From the NCBI GenBank assembly GCA_016200745.1, contig JACQEF010000235.1:1-14895 (forward strand): 14,895 bases of DNA, in the 5' to 3' direction. Shown in pieces: positions 5,156-14,521 of the stretch (the stretch's first letter is position 1; every line of letters begins with the position of its first letter). Source of the DNA: Chloroflexota bacterium (lineage in GTDB: Bacteria; Chloroflexota; Limnocylindria; Limnocylindrales; CSP1-4). The notes beneath the pieces were generated by a model. It worked only from the letters and a program-made list of their open reading frames with translations, was not told the DNA's origin and did not search any database. The translations under genes and the position numbers were made by a program.

Positions 5156-8100
5156 ATCGGATCGAGGTCGGGGCCATCGTCGATGGTCCTCTCCTGCCTG
5201 AGCCGATCCGAGTCCTCGCGCTCGTACCCTTGGGAGCGTCCGTCAAGCTCATCGGTCAGGGACTGCGCAGCAACCAGGTCCACGACCCGATCCTGACGCC
5301 GGCCCAGCTGGATCAGCTGACCGTCACACCGCTGCAGGCGGCCTTCGACGGCGATCCGGCGCGTTTCAGACTTGGGATCGAGGCGCAGCGTCTTGCCCTG
5401 GCGTACGAGTACGACCCCTACTTCTCGCTCTCCATCGCTCGTGTCGATCCGCTCCCGCATCAGCTCGAGGCCGTATACGACTACTTCCTCAAGATGCCCC
5501 GGATCCGTTTCCTGCTCGCCGATGATCCGGGCGCCGGCAAGACGATCATGGCCGGGCTCCTCCTGAAGGAGCTCAAGGCGCGCGGCATCGTCAAGCGAAC
5601 CCTCGTCGTCGCGCCGGCCAACCTGACCTTCCAGTGGCAGCGCGAGCTCAAGGACAAGTTCGCGGAGAACTTCTCCGTGATCCGCTCTGAGCAGCTCCGT
5701 GCCAACTACGGCGTGAACCCTTGGCAGGAGCAAGACCAGGCGATCACGTCTGTGTCATGGGTCTCGGTCATCGAGGAGGCCAAGGAGAGCCTTCTTCGGT
5801 CGCGCTGGGATCTCGTGATCGTCGATGAAGCACACCGGATGGCGGCGTACGCCGAGGATCGCAAGACGCTCGCCTACCAGTTGGGCGAGCGGCTCTCCGA
5901 CATGACAGATCACTACCTGCTGATGACCGCAACCCCGCACAAGGGGGACCCGGAGAACTTCACCCTCTTCCTGGCCCTCCTCGACCGCGATGTCTACGCC
6001 GATGTTTCGAGCCTGAAGGAGGCGATGGCCCGCAACCGCGCTCCGTTCTACTTGCGCCGGACCAAGGAGGCCCTCGTGACCTTCCCGGACGAGAACGGTG
6101 TCTCGCACAAGATCTTCACGAAGCGGGACGTCCAGACGGTCAAGTTCACCCTGGACGGTCCCGAGATGGACTTCTACGACGCACTCACGCGATACGTGGA
6201 AGACCAGTCGATCGAAGCCGCGAAGGACAACAACCAGATCCGCGGCCGCGCACTTGCCTTTGCGATGGCGATGCTCCAGCGACGAATGGCGTCGTCGGTG
6301 TATGCGGTGCGCCGATCGCTCGAGCGAATGAGAGATCGTCGTGAGCGCATCCTCAACGACCCGGAGGGTTTCCGGCGGGAGGTCTTCTCGAAGCGCATCC
6401 CGGACGACTTCGACGAACTCGAGGAGTCGGACCAGCAGGCGCTTCTCGAGGAGATCGAGAACGTAGTCGCCTCGTATGACCCCGAAGTCCTCCGCCGAGA
6501 AGTCGCCGAGATCGGGAGGCTCGTCGCGGAGGCGAAAGCACTCGAGCAGCGCGAGGTCGAGACGAAGCTCGTCAAGCTGAAGGCGCTGTTGACCTCGCAA
6601 GGCGTGTTCGACGACCCGACGATGAAGCTCCTGGTATTCACCGAGCACAAGGACACGCTCGATTACCTCGCGGGCGACGGACGCGACGGTCGCCCATTCG
6701 GGAAGCTTCGCGAGTGGGGTCTGAGCGTCACTCAGATCCACGGCGGGATGAAGATCGGCGACCGCGACGCGCCCGGATCGCGCATCTACGCGGAGCGGGA
6801 ATTCCGAGAGTCGGCGCAGGTCCTCGTCGCGACTGAGGCCGCTGGCGAGGGAATCAACCTGCAGTTCTGCTGGTTCATGATCAACTACGACATCCCCTGG
6901 AACCCGGTGCGCCTCGAGCAGCGGATGGGCCGGATCCATCGGTACGGCCAGCTGCACGACTGCGTCATCTTCAATTTCGCCGCGGTGAACACGAGCGAGG
7001 GCAGGGTTCTCGCCAAGCTCCTCGATCGCCTCGACGAAATCCGCAAAGAGCTGGGTAGCGACCAGGTGTTTGACGTCGTCGGCGAGGTTCTTCCGGCCGC
7101 ATCCCTGGAGAGAATGTTCCGGGACCTGTACCAAAGGAACCGCACCGTCGCGGACATCGAGCAACGCATCGCCGCGGACGTCAACCCCGAGGCCTTCCGG
7201 CGTATCACGGAGTCCGCACTGGAGGGACTCGCAAAGCGCCAGCTGAACCTCTCCGCGTTGGTCGGTCGGCGCGCCGAGGCCAAGGAACGGCGTCTCGTGC
7301 CCGAGGTCATCGCGGACTTCTTCGTACAAGCGGCTCCGCTGTCAGGCCTACCCACGCGACCTGTCTCAGCTGACGGGGGCGTGTACCGAATCGGGCGCGT
7401 CCCAAGGTCACTTCTTACGCTCGGTGACGAACTCGAGCCAAGGTATGGCCGGCTGGGTCGCAACTACGATCGGGTCGTCTTCGACAAGACCCTCCTGCCC
7501 AGTGACCCACGGCTGGAGTGGGTCACACCAGGCCATCCCTTGTTCGAAGTAGTTCGCGAGGCAGTCGCGCGGCGCGTCGCGAACGACCTTCGCCAGGGAG
7601 CTGTCTTCTTTGACCTCCAGCGCGAGCAGCCCAGCCAGCTCGATATCTTCGCTGCCTCAATCAAGGACGGTCGTGGCCGTCCCGTGCACCGGCGCCTGTT
7701 CGTCGTCGAGGCCGATGGCGGCGGGATGACACTGCGGCAGCCGACGCTCTTCCTCGACCTCGTGCCAGCGCCAGGACAGACGCCACCTCAACGTGAGCTC
7801 GCCGGGGTGTCCGACACGGAGGCGTTCCTGCTGGTCGACGGTCTTGAGCCGTTTCTCACGGAGGTCGCGGCCGATCGCCAGGCGGAGGTCGGGAGGATCG
7901 CGGTCCATGTCGAACTGGCACTCAAGGCGTTGATCGATCGCGCTCAACTCAAGCATGCCGAGCTTCTCGAGCAGCAGACGCTCGGCATCAGCCTGCAGGG
8001 CATTGAGGGGCGCCTGGCGCAGGCTGAAACGCACCTCGACGAACTCAACGCGCGACTGGACCGTCGACTGGCGGAGCTCGATAAGGAACGCGAATGCGTG

Positions 8101-8586
8101 ATCGGGGACGTCGTTCACATCGGACGTGCATGGGTCCTGCCACACCCCGAACGGACGACACCAGTCGGCCGACCGATGGTGAGCGACCCCGAGATCGAGC
8201 GGATCGCCGTCGAATGTGCCACGGCATACGAGATTGCCCAAGGACGCGTGGTTGAGAGCGTAGAGAAGGACAATCGCGGGTTCGACCTTGTCTCGCGCCT
8301 GCCCCATCCCGAGGATCCCGCGTCGTTCGTGGACGTGCGGTTCATCGAAGTAAAGGGGCGAGCGGCGACTGGCGACGTCGCACTCTCAACCAACGAATTC
8401 AAGACGGCTCAGCGGCTCAAGGGCGACTTCTGGTTGTACGCCGTCTTCGACGCGGCGACATCACCGCGGCTCGTGCGCGTACAGGACCCCTCTCGACTGG
8501 GTTGGATGCCGATCGTCCAGATCGAGCACTACCGACTAGACCCACGGTCGATCGAGAACGCACAAACGGGAGTCCAGCACCAGTGA
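5149..8586 (+). CDS. SNF2/HepA-type helicase with C-terminal DUF3883 domain (DISARM DrmD-like), 1145 aa
   Basis: Superfamily-2 DNA translocase, presumed motor of the defence system. A family-typical N-terminus (G-A-I-V-D-G-P-L-L-P-E-P, V-K-L-I-G-Q-G-L-R) precedes motif I D-P-G-A-G-K-T (126-132), motif Ia around V-V-A-P-A-N-L (153-159), motif II D-E-A-H (226-229) and motif III T-A-T-P (260-263). A coiled, charged insert (about 385-475) follows, then motif V A-T-E-A-A-G-E-G-I-N-L-Q (561-572) and motif VI Q-R-M-G-R-I-H-R-Y-G-Q (591-601). Residues about 1012-1110 fit DUF3883: G-F-D (1044-1046) and E-V-K (1067-1069) give the spacing of a PD-(D/E)XK nuclease core. A coiled coil is likely at about 935-985. 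The start is TTG 5149, the first possible after an in-frame stop. The TGA overlaps the methylase ATG by one base. Confidence 0.93.
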   Translation: MGDRIEVGAIVDGPLLPEPIRVLALVPLGASVKLIGQGLRSNQVHDPILTPAQLDQLTVTPLQAAFDGDPARFRLGIEAQRLALAYEYDPYFSLSIARVDPLPHQLEAVYDYFLKMPRIRFLLADDPGAGKTIMAGLLLKELKARGIVKRTLVVAPANLTFQWQRELKDKFAENFSVIRSEQLRANYGVNPWQEQDQAITSVSWVSVIEEAKESLLRSRWDLVIVDEAHRMAAYAEDRKTLAYQLGERLSDMTDHYLLMTATPHKGDPENFTLFLALLDRDVYADVSSLKEAMARNRAPFYLRRTKEALVTFPDENGVSHKIFTKRDVQTVKFTLDGPEMDFYDALTRYVEDQSIEAAKDNNQIRGRALAFAMAMLQRRMASSVYAVRRSLERMRDRRERILNDPEGFRREVFSKRIPDDFDELEESDQQALLEEIENVVASYDPEVLRREVAEIGRLVAEAKALEQREVETKLVKLKALLTSQGVFDDPTMKLLVFTEHKDTLDYLAGDGRDGRPFGKLREWGLSVTQIHGGMKIGDRDAPGSRIYAEREFRESAQVLVATEAAGEGINLQFCWFMINYDIPWNPVRLEQRMGRIHRYGQLHDCVIFNFAAVNTSEGRVLAKLLDRLDEIRKELGSDQVFDVVGEVLPAASLERMFRDLYQRNRTVADIEQRIAADVNPEAFRRITESALEGLAKRQLNLSALVGRRAEAKERRLVPEVIADFFVQAAPLSGLPTRPVSADGGVYRIGRVPRSLLTLGDELEPRYGRLGRNYDRVVFDKTLLPSDPRLEWVTPGHPLFEVVREAVARRVANDLRQGAVFFDLQREQPSQLDIFAASIKDGRGRPVHRRLFVVEADGGGMTLRQPTLFLDLVPAPGQTPPQRELAGVSDTEAFLLVDGLEPFLTEVAADRQAEVGRIAVHVELALKALIDRAQLKHAELLEQQTLGISLQGIEGRLAQAETHLDELNARLDRRLAELDKERECVIGDVVHIGRAWVLPHPERTTPVGRPMVSDPEIERIAVECATAYEIAQGRVVESVEKDNRGFDLVSRLPHPEDPASFVDVRFIEVKGRAATGDVALSTNEFKTAQRLKGDFWLYAVFDAATSPRLVRVQDPSRLGWMPIVQIEHYRLDPRSIENAQTGVQHQ

Positions 8587-11564
8587 TGCCAAAGCGACTG
8601 ATCGAGGTCGACCTTCCGATTGCCCGGATCTCCGGCTACGCCCGTCGCGAGAAGGCAATACGGCACGGCCACCTCTCCACGCTCCACCTCTGGTGGGCGA
8701 GGCGCCCGCTGGCCTCGTCGCGAGCGGTGATCCTCGCGTCGCTCCTACCGGACCCGGCCGATCCTGCATGCCCTCCGGAGTTCCAGGAGCGAGCGGCTGC
8801 GCTTCTGCTCCGACTCCGCGATGAGCGAGGTGGCCCGCGCCTCGATTGGTCCAACCCGATCGTCTTGCGAGACGCGCTCCTAACTTTCATCGCCGACTTC
8901 GCCGATTTCGCCGCCTCGGACGATCCCTTGCTGATCTCGACGTCACGGGCGCTTGTCACAGCGGCCCACCGATCTCTTGTGCCGGACGGAAGTACACAGC
9001 CCTTCGTCACCGATCCTTTCGCGGGTGGCGGAGCCATCCCGCTCGAGGTGCTGCGAGTCGGCGGCCTGGCATTCGCCTCCGACCTGAACCCGGTCGCGGT
9101 CTTGCTGAACAAGGTTGCCTTGGAGTACATGCCGCGCTTCGGCCAGAGGCTAGTCGATGAGCTGCGCGTCAGAGGCGCTCAGGTAGCCAGCGTCGCGTCC
9201 TCCGAGCTGGGTCGTCTTTACCCTGGGGTCGGCGGCTCACCTCTCTCATATCTGTGGGCGAGGACGGTCCTTTCCGAGGAGCCGACGAGCCTTCCGCCCA
9301 TCGAAATCCCGCTGATGCGGTCTTTCTGGCTTGCGCGCGGGGCGAGGAGACGGATCGCTCTTCGCTGGGTGAGGGCTGCCGGTGGCGCCGTCGAGACTGA
9401 GACAATCGAACGACGCTCTGCGGATGGCACGACTCGGCTTGTGAGACGTCCGATCCTCGAGGTCTTTGAGCCCGACGAGGGACGTGAGTTGGATCGTCCC
9501 ACGGCCGTGCGCGGCTCGGCGATTTGCCCTGTCTCCGGGCACGTGACGCCGGTCGAACGGGTTCGTGAACAGCTTCGCTCGCGACGCGCGGGATCGGCAG
9601 ACGCTCGGCTGCTCTGCGTGGTTGAGACTCGCCATGGCGTCGCGGGGCGGAGATACAGACTCGCGGGCGCCATCGACTTTCAGGCAGTTGACACTGCGGC
9701 CGCCCTAGCAGACGAGCTACAGCGCCTGGGAGCAGACGGACTCTCTCCGCTGCCAGACGAAGACATGGACCTCAATGAGATCCGCCGCAACTCGACACTG
9801 ATCTATGGCGCCCGAAGATGGGGCGACCTCTTCACGCCTCGACAAGCCGTAGCCCTCGCCACGATCGCCCGCGCGATCCGGGATGTCGGCGCGGAGATGC
9901 GCCGTTCCGGGGACAGCGATCTTGCCACCGCAGTTGAGGCCTGCCTTGCGCTGTCGCTCAGCAAGGAGGCAGACCTAACCAACGCGCTTGTAGCGTGGAA
10001 ACCTGACGCAGAGTGCCCAGTTCACATGTTCACCCGTCAGGCGATCCCGATGGTTTGGGACTTCGCGGAAGCAGTGCCGGTGTCAGAAGGGAGTGGCTCC
10101 TGGGGCAGCATGGTTGAGCGGACAGCGGATGCTCTCGAGAGTCTGGCCGGTTCCGGCCGTGAGGTGGGCACCGTGATCCAGGCGTCGGCAACGGCGATCC
10201 CTCTGCCTACCGACAGCGTCGACGCCGTTGTGACGGACCCGCCTTACTACGATGCTGTCCCGTACGCCAATCTGTCCGACTTCTTCTACGTCTGGCTTCG
10301 TCGCTCGCTTGTCCGTTCGCTTCCGGACCTGTTCTCAGGACAGCTGACACCCAAGTCCGACGAGATCGTCGTCGATCGCGCGCACCATCTCAGCTCTCAG
10401 ACGAAGAACGTCGCCCACTACGAACGTGAACTGACAAAGGCCTTCGCGGAATGCCGCCGCATCCTGAAGCCCGGTGGGGTCGCGGCTGTCATCTTTGCGT
10501 CGAAGTCGACGGCGAGCTGGGAAGCGTTGCTGGGGGCACTCGTCGAATCCGGCTGGGTGATCACGGCGTCATGGTCGATCGACACGGAGATGGACACGAG
10601 GGTATCCGCCCAAGGACAGGCCAGACTCGGATCTTCGATCCACCTTGTCTGTCGACCTCGAGAACACCCAGACGGGACCCTGGTGGAAGATTCGGTCGGC
10701 GAGTGGCGCGACGTCGTCTACGAGCTCGGTCAACGGATCCACGATTGGATGCCGCGACTTTCGGCGGAAGGCGTCGTCGGGGCTGACGCCATCTTCGCCT
10801 GCATTGGCCCGGCCCTCGAAGTGTTCTCTCGCTGGTCCCGTGTTGAGAAGCCGAGCGGCGACCGCGTCTTGCTTCAGGAGTATCTCGAACAGGTTTTGGC
10901 GGCGATTGCGAAGGAGGCTCTAGCGCAGGTGTTCGCTGACGCGGACTCCGCCGGGCTCGAGGCCGATGCTCGCCTCACGGCGATGTGGCTGTGGACCATC
11001 CGAACCTCGCGAACAGGCGAGATCGGGCTCGAGACGGGCGAGGACGACGAGGAAGCCACGGCCGACGAGCCGTCGGCTCGCCTTGTTGGCTTCGCGCTCG
11101 AGTACGACGCTGCGCGAAAGATTGCCCAGGGCCTCGGGGTCGATCTGCAGGCGCTTCCCGACCTGGTCGAGATCAAGGCCGGTGTCGCCAGGCTTCTCGG
11201 TGTCCGCGAACGGGCAGGCGCGCTCTTCGGCGGCGCGTACGACGAGCGGAATGCCAAGGCTCGCGGCGCATCGGGGCAGCTCTCGCTGTTTGCCGATGGT
11301 CCTGAGCCGGGCGTTGACGGGATTGGGCCGGTCATCGGGGACCTGCAGCCGGCGGTGACGGCGCTCGATCGCGTCCATCAAGCTATGTTGCTGTTCGGTT
11401 CTGGCAGATCCGACCAGCTCATGGGCTACCTCTCTGCCGGAGTCGGGACCGACAGACGGTTCTGGAACATCGCCCAGTCGCTAGCTGCGCTGTACCCGAG
11501 CGGCTCTGACGAGAAGCGTTGGGTGGACGGGGTCCTCGCTCGCAAGAAGAGCTTCGGCTACTAA
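8586..11564 (+). CDS. DUF1156-domain DNA methyltransferase (adenine-type motifs), 992 aa
   Basis: Modification component. The N-terminus is the classic DUF1156 block: M-P-K-R-L-I-E-V-D-L-P-I, then R-R-E-K-A-I-R-H-G-H-L-S-T-L-H-L-W-W-A-R-R-P-L-A (21-43). The SAM-binding motif D-P-F-A-G-G-G (143-149) and catalytic D-P-P-Y (551-554, in V-V-T-D-P-P-Y-Y-D-A-V-P-Y-A-N-L-S-D-F-F-Y-V-W) are about 400 residues apart; the insert would hold target-recognition or family-specific domains. DPPY fits amino-methylation of adenine or N4-cytosine. C-P-V-S-G at 314-318 looks like a zinc-ribbon knuckle lacking its second Cys. The start is ATG 8586 (TGATG junction); GTG 8583 is an equally placed alternative. The frame continues upstream inside the helicase gene without support. 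Tight coupling to the helicase and ATPase argues for a self/non-self defence role. Confidence 0.92.
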   Translation: MPKRLIEVDLPIARISGYARREKAIRHGHLSTLHLWWARRPLASSRAVILASLLPDPADPACPPEFQERAAALLLRLRDERGGPRLDWSNPIVLRDALLTFIADFADFAASDDPLLISTSRALVTAAHRSLVPDGSTQPFVTDPFAGGGAIPLEVLRVGGLAFASDLNPVAVLLNKVALEYMPRFGQRLVDELRVRGAQVASVASSELGRLYPGVGGSPLSYLWARTVLSEEPTSLPPIEIPLMRSFWLARGARRRIALRWVRAAGGAVETETIERRSADGTTRLVRRPILEVFEPDEGRELDRPTAVRGSAICPVSGHVTPVERVREQLRSRRAGSADARLLCVVETRHGVAGRRYRLAGAIDFQAVDTAAALADELQRLGADGLSPLPDEDMDLNEIRRNSTLIYGARRWGDLFTPRQAVALATIARAIRDVGAEMRRSGDSDLATAVEACLALSLSKEADLTNALVAWKPDAECPVHMFTRQAIPMVWDFAEAVPVSEGSGSWGSMVERTADALESLAGSGREVGTVIQASATAIPLPTDSVDAVVTDPPYYDAVPYANLSDFFYVWLRRSLVRSLPDLFSGQLTPKSDEIVVDRAHHLSSQTKNVAHYERELTKAFAECRRILKPGGVAAVIFASKSTASWEALLGALVESGWVITASWSIDTEMDTRVSAQGQARLGSSIHLVCRPREHPDGTLVEDSVGEWRDVVYELGQRIHDWMPRLSAEGVVGADAIFACIGPALEVFSRWSRVEKPSGDRVLLQEYLEQVLAAIAKEALAQVFADADSAGLEADARLTAMWLWTIRTSRTGEIGLETGEDDEEATADEPSARLVGFALEYDAARKIAQGLGVDLQALPDLVEIKAGVARLLGVRERAGALFGGAYDERNAKARGASGQLSLFADGPEPGVDGIGPVIGDLQPAVTALDRVHQAMLLFGSGRSDQLMGYLSAGVGTDRRFWNIAQSLAALYPSGSDEKRWVDGVLARKKSFGY

Positions 11565-11575
11565 CGAGGGTTGGG

Positions 11576-14521
11576 ATGACGCGACTCAAGCCCTGGTTCG
11601 AGGTCGTCAAGCCTCGTGAAGACTTGCGTGAGGGACGGCCCCTCGACGCATCCGAGTTCGCCGTGCATCTCGACCAGGTCCGCGAGCGCCGGGGTTCCCC
11701 AGACTACTTCGAGCCTGTTCGGTTCTTCGAGCGAACCTACCTCACGACGAACCTCAAGGCATTGTCGGCTGAGGTCCTTCGGCGTCTCTCGGGGATCAAC
11801 GTTGAGACCTCGGCGGTCTTCAACATGTCGACGCAGTTTGGCGGCGGCAAGACCCACGCCCTGACCCTCCTCTATCACCTGGCCACGGCTGGTCCGGCGG
11901 CGCGCGGATACAAGGGTGTCGGAGGCATCATCGATGCCGCTCAGCAAGCTGGCTCACCGGTAAAGATCACTGCGGTGCCAGTCACCCGAGTCGCGGTCTT
12001 CGTGGGTACGGAATTCGACTCGCTTACCGGCAGGGGTGGCGATGACGGCACCCCTCGTCGCTACACCCCATGGGGGGAGCTGGCCTGGCAGCTGGGACCT
12101 GAGTCCTTCGCCGTGGTTGCTCAGCATGACGCTGAGCGAACGGCACCCGGGGGCGACGTCCTGCGGGCAATGCTGCACACAGGCCCGGTGCTCATCCTGA
12201 TGGACGAGCTCATGAACTACGTGAGCCGCACTCGGACAACCGGGATGCGCGGCCAGTTCTATGACTTCCTCCACAACCTAACCGAGACGATCCGCGGAGA
12301 GGATCGGAAGGTCCTCGTGATCTCGGTCCCGAAGTCCGAGACAACAGAGATGAGCGTCGAAGACCAGGAGGACTTCTTCCGCCTCCAGAAGCTGCTCGAG
12401 CGCCTCAGCAAGCCGGTCGTGATGTCCGTCGAGAGCGAGACATCCGAGATCATTCGACGACGCCTCTTCGAGTGGGGAGGAGCAATTCCAGAGGAAGGTC
12501 GACGCGTCGTCGGCGCGTTCTCGGATTGGGCAGTTGAGAACCGAGCGTTCCTGGGCGACGGTGACGCTTCGCAAGCGCGCGAGCGCTTCGAGGCTGCCTA
12601 CCCATTCCATCCCGCCGTGCTCTCGGTCTTCGAGCGCAAGTGGCAGAGCCTGCCGAGCTTCCAGCGCACTCGAGGGGTGCTACGCCTTCTCGCCCTCTGG
12701 GTCTCGAAGTCCTATCAGGAGGGCTACCGCAAGACGCATCCCGACCCTCTAATTGGGCTCGGGACAGCGCCTCTCGACGACCCCGACTTTCGCCACGCGA
12801 TCTTCGCCGAACTGGGCAACGACAGGCTCGAAGGTCCGGTCACGACAGACATCGCCGGACGTAAGGACTCCCACGCGGTCCGCCTTGATCGCGAGGCGCC
12901 GGATCCAGTCCGTCGGGCTCGCCTCCACTCCAAGGCAGCGACTGCGATCCTCTTCGAGTCGAATGGCGGGGCGACGCGGACCGAGGCGACCCTGGCAGAG
13001 ATCCGATTTGCACTTGGCGAACCCGACTTCAATCTCGCTGACGTAGAGCCCGTCCTCGATGCGTTGACGGGGGCCTGCTACTACCTGACGGCAAACAACA
13101 ACCGCTACAGGATCAGCCTGTCGCCCAACCTGGTGATGCTGCTCGCCGGCAAGCGGGCCGAGGTCACCAAAGCGCAGACAGACGAGCGGGTCGGACTCGA
13201 AATCCAGGCGCTCTTCAAATCCGGTCCCGTGGCTGCGGGGGCGGGTGCCATCGAGCGCGTCCTCTTCCCGAAGTCCACAGAGGACATCCCCGATCGACCG
13301 GTGCTGACTCTCGCGGTTCTCGAAGCGCAGCAGCCAATGGACGATTCGGGGACGCTGTCGTTCGTCCAGGCAGTCGTTCGCGAACGCGGATCATTGGCGC
13401 GCGTGTACAAGAACGCCCTGATCTTTGCCGTTCCGTCGACCGGTAGTCCGATCGCCGAGGAGGCACGGAAGGTCATTGCCATCGAGGAAATCGAGAGGGA
13501 TGCTGACCTCGTCGCCCGTCTTGATGACTCGCTGCGAGCTGATCTTCCTGCCCAATCCAAGAAGGCTCGTCGTGACCTCACCGAGGCCTGCTGGCGGGCA
13601 TACCGATACCTTCTCGTCCTCGGTAAGGACGGCGAGCTTCGAACAACCGATTTGGGGCTGGTTCACTCAAGTGCCGCCGCGACAATCGTCGATCTGATCA
13701 TCACCCGGCTCATCGAGGACGGCGAGCTAACCAAGACCATCGGTTCTGGTCGACTGCTGACGTATTGGCCGGGCGCTATCGACGAGGGTTGGTCTACCAA
13801 GGCAGTTCGTGACGCGTTCTACTCGTCCCCGCAACTCCCTCGCCTCACCGATCCATACGCCATCCTCCGAGCCATCGACGAGGCGGTCACCCAAGGGCTG
13901 GTGGCCTATGCGGGGCGAACGTCAGCGGGCGGCTATCGACCGATCTACCTGTCCAGTCCGGTTCCGCCGCTCGAGCTCGAATTCAGCGATGACTGGGTAC
14001 TCCTCAGGCCGGAGGTCGCCCGCCGCTTCCTAGAGCCTCCGCGGCTGGAGCGACTCGAGGTCTCGCCCAGCCAGGTTGCCTTGCTACCCGGTGCCGACGC
14101 CTCGTTCGACGTGCGGGGATATGACCAGCACGGGGACGAGTACCCCACTCGCGAACCCCACTGGTCTTCAAGCGGCGGCCATGTTGACAGTTCGGGTCAC
14201 TTCGCTGCGGAATCGCCAGGTTTCTACACGGTGACCGTCGAGGAGGCTGGGCGCTCAGCCGAGGCTCACGTGCACGTCTCGACGGTCGTGGTCCACGGGG
14301 CAGCGGCGGGTGGGGGCCTGTCGTGGAGCGGCCAGATACCGCCCCAGAAGTGGACGCAGTTCTACACCCGTGTGCTCACCAAGTTGGTGGGGAAGTCCGG
14401 GCTCGAGATCCGCGTTGAACTCCGACTCCCGCCAGTCGCAGGGCTGTCCGAAACGGAGCGAGATGAGGCCGCTGCGGCTCTGCGGGACCTCGGCCTCGAT
14501 GACGACGTGAAAGGTGGTTGA
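11576..14521 (+). CDS. DUF499 P-loop ATPase with Ig-like domain near C-terminus, 981 aa
   Basis: Third gene of the defence set. ATG 11576 follows the methylase stop by 11 bases with GAGG six bases upstream; an in-frame GTG at 11519 inside the methylase gene is rejected. The N-terminus reads M-T-R-L-K-P-W-F-E-V-V-K-P-R-E-D-L. Walker A is F-G-G-G-K-T-H (88-94) and Walker B V-L-I-L-M-D-E-L (205-212). L-P-S-F-Q-R-T-R-G-V-L-R (359-370) is a likely arginine-finger region. Residues about 825-900 read like a bacterial Ig-like (Big) domain: L-E-V-S-P-S-Q-V-A-L-L-P-G, D-V-R-G-Y-D-Q-H-G, G-G-H-V-D-S-S-G-H-F, P-G-F-Y-T-V-T-V. The end (914-981: L-S-W-S-G-Q-I-P-P-Q-K-W-T-Q-F-Y) is the usual DUF499 tail. 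No signal peptide or membrane segment is seen. The ATPase probably works with helicase and methylase; the exact role of the family is not established. Confidence 0.92.
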   Translation: MTRLKPWFEVVKPREDLREGRPLDASEFAVHLDQVRERRGSPDYFEPVRFFERTYLTTNLKALSAEVLRRLSGINVETSAVFNMSTQFGGGKTHALTLLYHLATAGPAARGYKGVGGIIDAAQQAGSPVKITAVPVTRVAVFVGTEFDSLTGRGGDDGTPRRYTPWGELAWQLGPESFAVVAQHDAERTAPGGDVLRAMLHTGPVLILMDELMNYVSRTRTTGMRGQFYDFLHNLTETIRGEDRKVLVISVPKSETTEMSVEDQEDFFRLQKLLERLSKPVVMSVESETSEIIRRRLFEWGGAIPEEGRRVVGAFSDWAVENRAFLGDGDASQARERFEAAYPFHPAVLSVFERKWQSLPSFQRTRGVLRLLALWVSKSYQEGYRKTHPDPLIGLGTAPLDDPDFRHAIFAELGNDRLEGPVTTDIAGRKDSHAVRLDREAPDPVRRARLHSKAATAILFESNGGATRTEATLAEIRFALGEPDFNLADVEPVLDALTGACYYLTANNNRYRISLSPNLVMLLAGKRAEVTKAQTDERVGLEIQALFKSGPVAAGAGAIERVLFPKSTEDIPDRPVLTLAVLEAQQPMDDSGTLSFVQAVVRERGSLARVYKNALIFAVPSTGSPIAEEARKVIAIEEIERDADLVARLDDSLRADLPAQSKKARRDLTEACWRAYRYLLVLGKDGELRTTDLGLVHSSAAATIVDLIITRLIEDGELTKTIGSGRLLTYWPGAIDEGWSTKAVRDAFYSSPQLPRLTDPYAILRAIDEAVTQGLVAYAGRTSAGGYRPIYLSSPVPPLELEFSDDWVLLRPEVARRFLEPPRLERLEVSPSQVALLPGADASFDVRGYDQHGDEYPTREPHWSSSGGHVDSSGHFAAESPGFYTVTVEEAGRSAEAHVHVSTVVVHGAAAGGGLSWSGQIPPQKWTQFYTRVLTKLVGKSGLEIRVELRLPPVAGLSETERDEAAAALRDLGLDDDVKGG

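Noticed and set aside
5755..7329. 524-codon minus-strand frame opposite the helicase
   Set aside because: Mirror of conserved helicase codons (motifs II to VI); no motifs or ribosome-binding site of its own.
5149..14521. Complete DISARM or BREX system
   Set aside because: No DUF1998 (drmB), phospholipase-D (drmC) or DrmA-type helicase gene is present, and there are no BREX genes (PglZ, BrxC, Lon-like). Only the helicase resembles DrmD.
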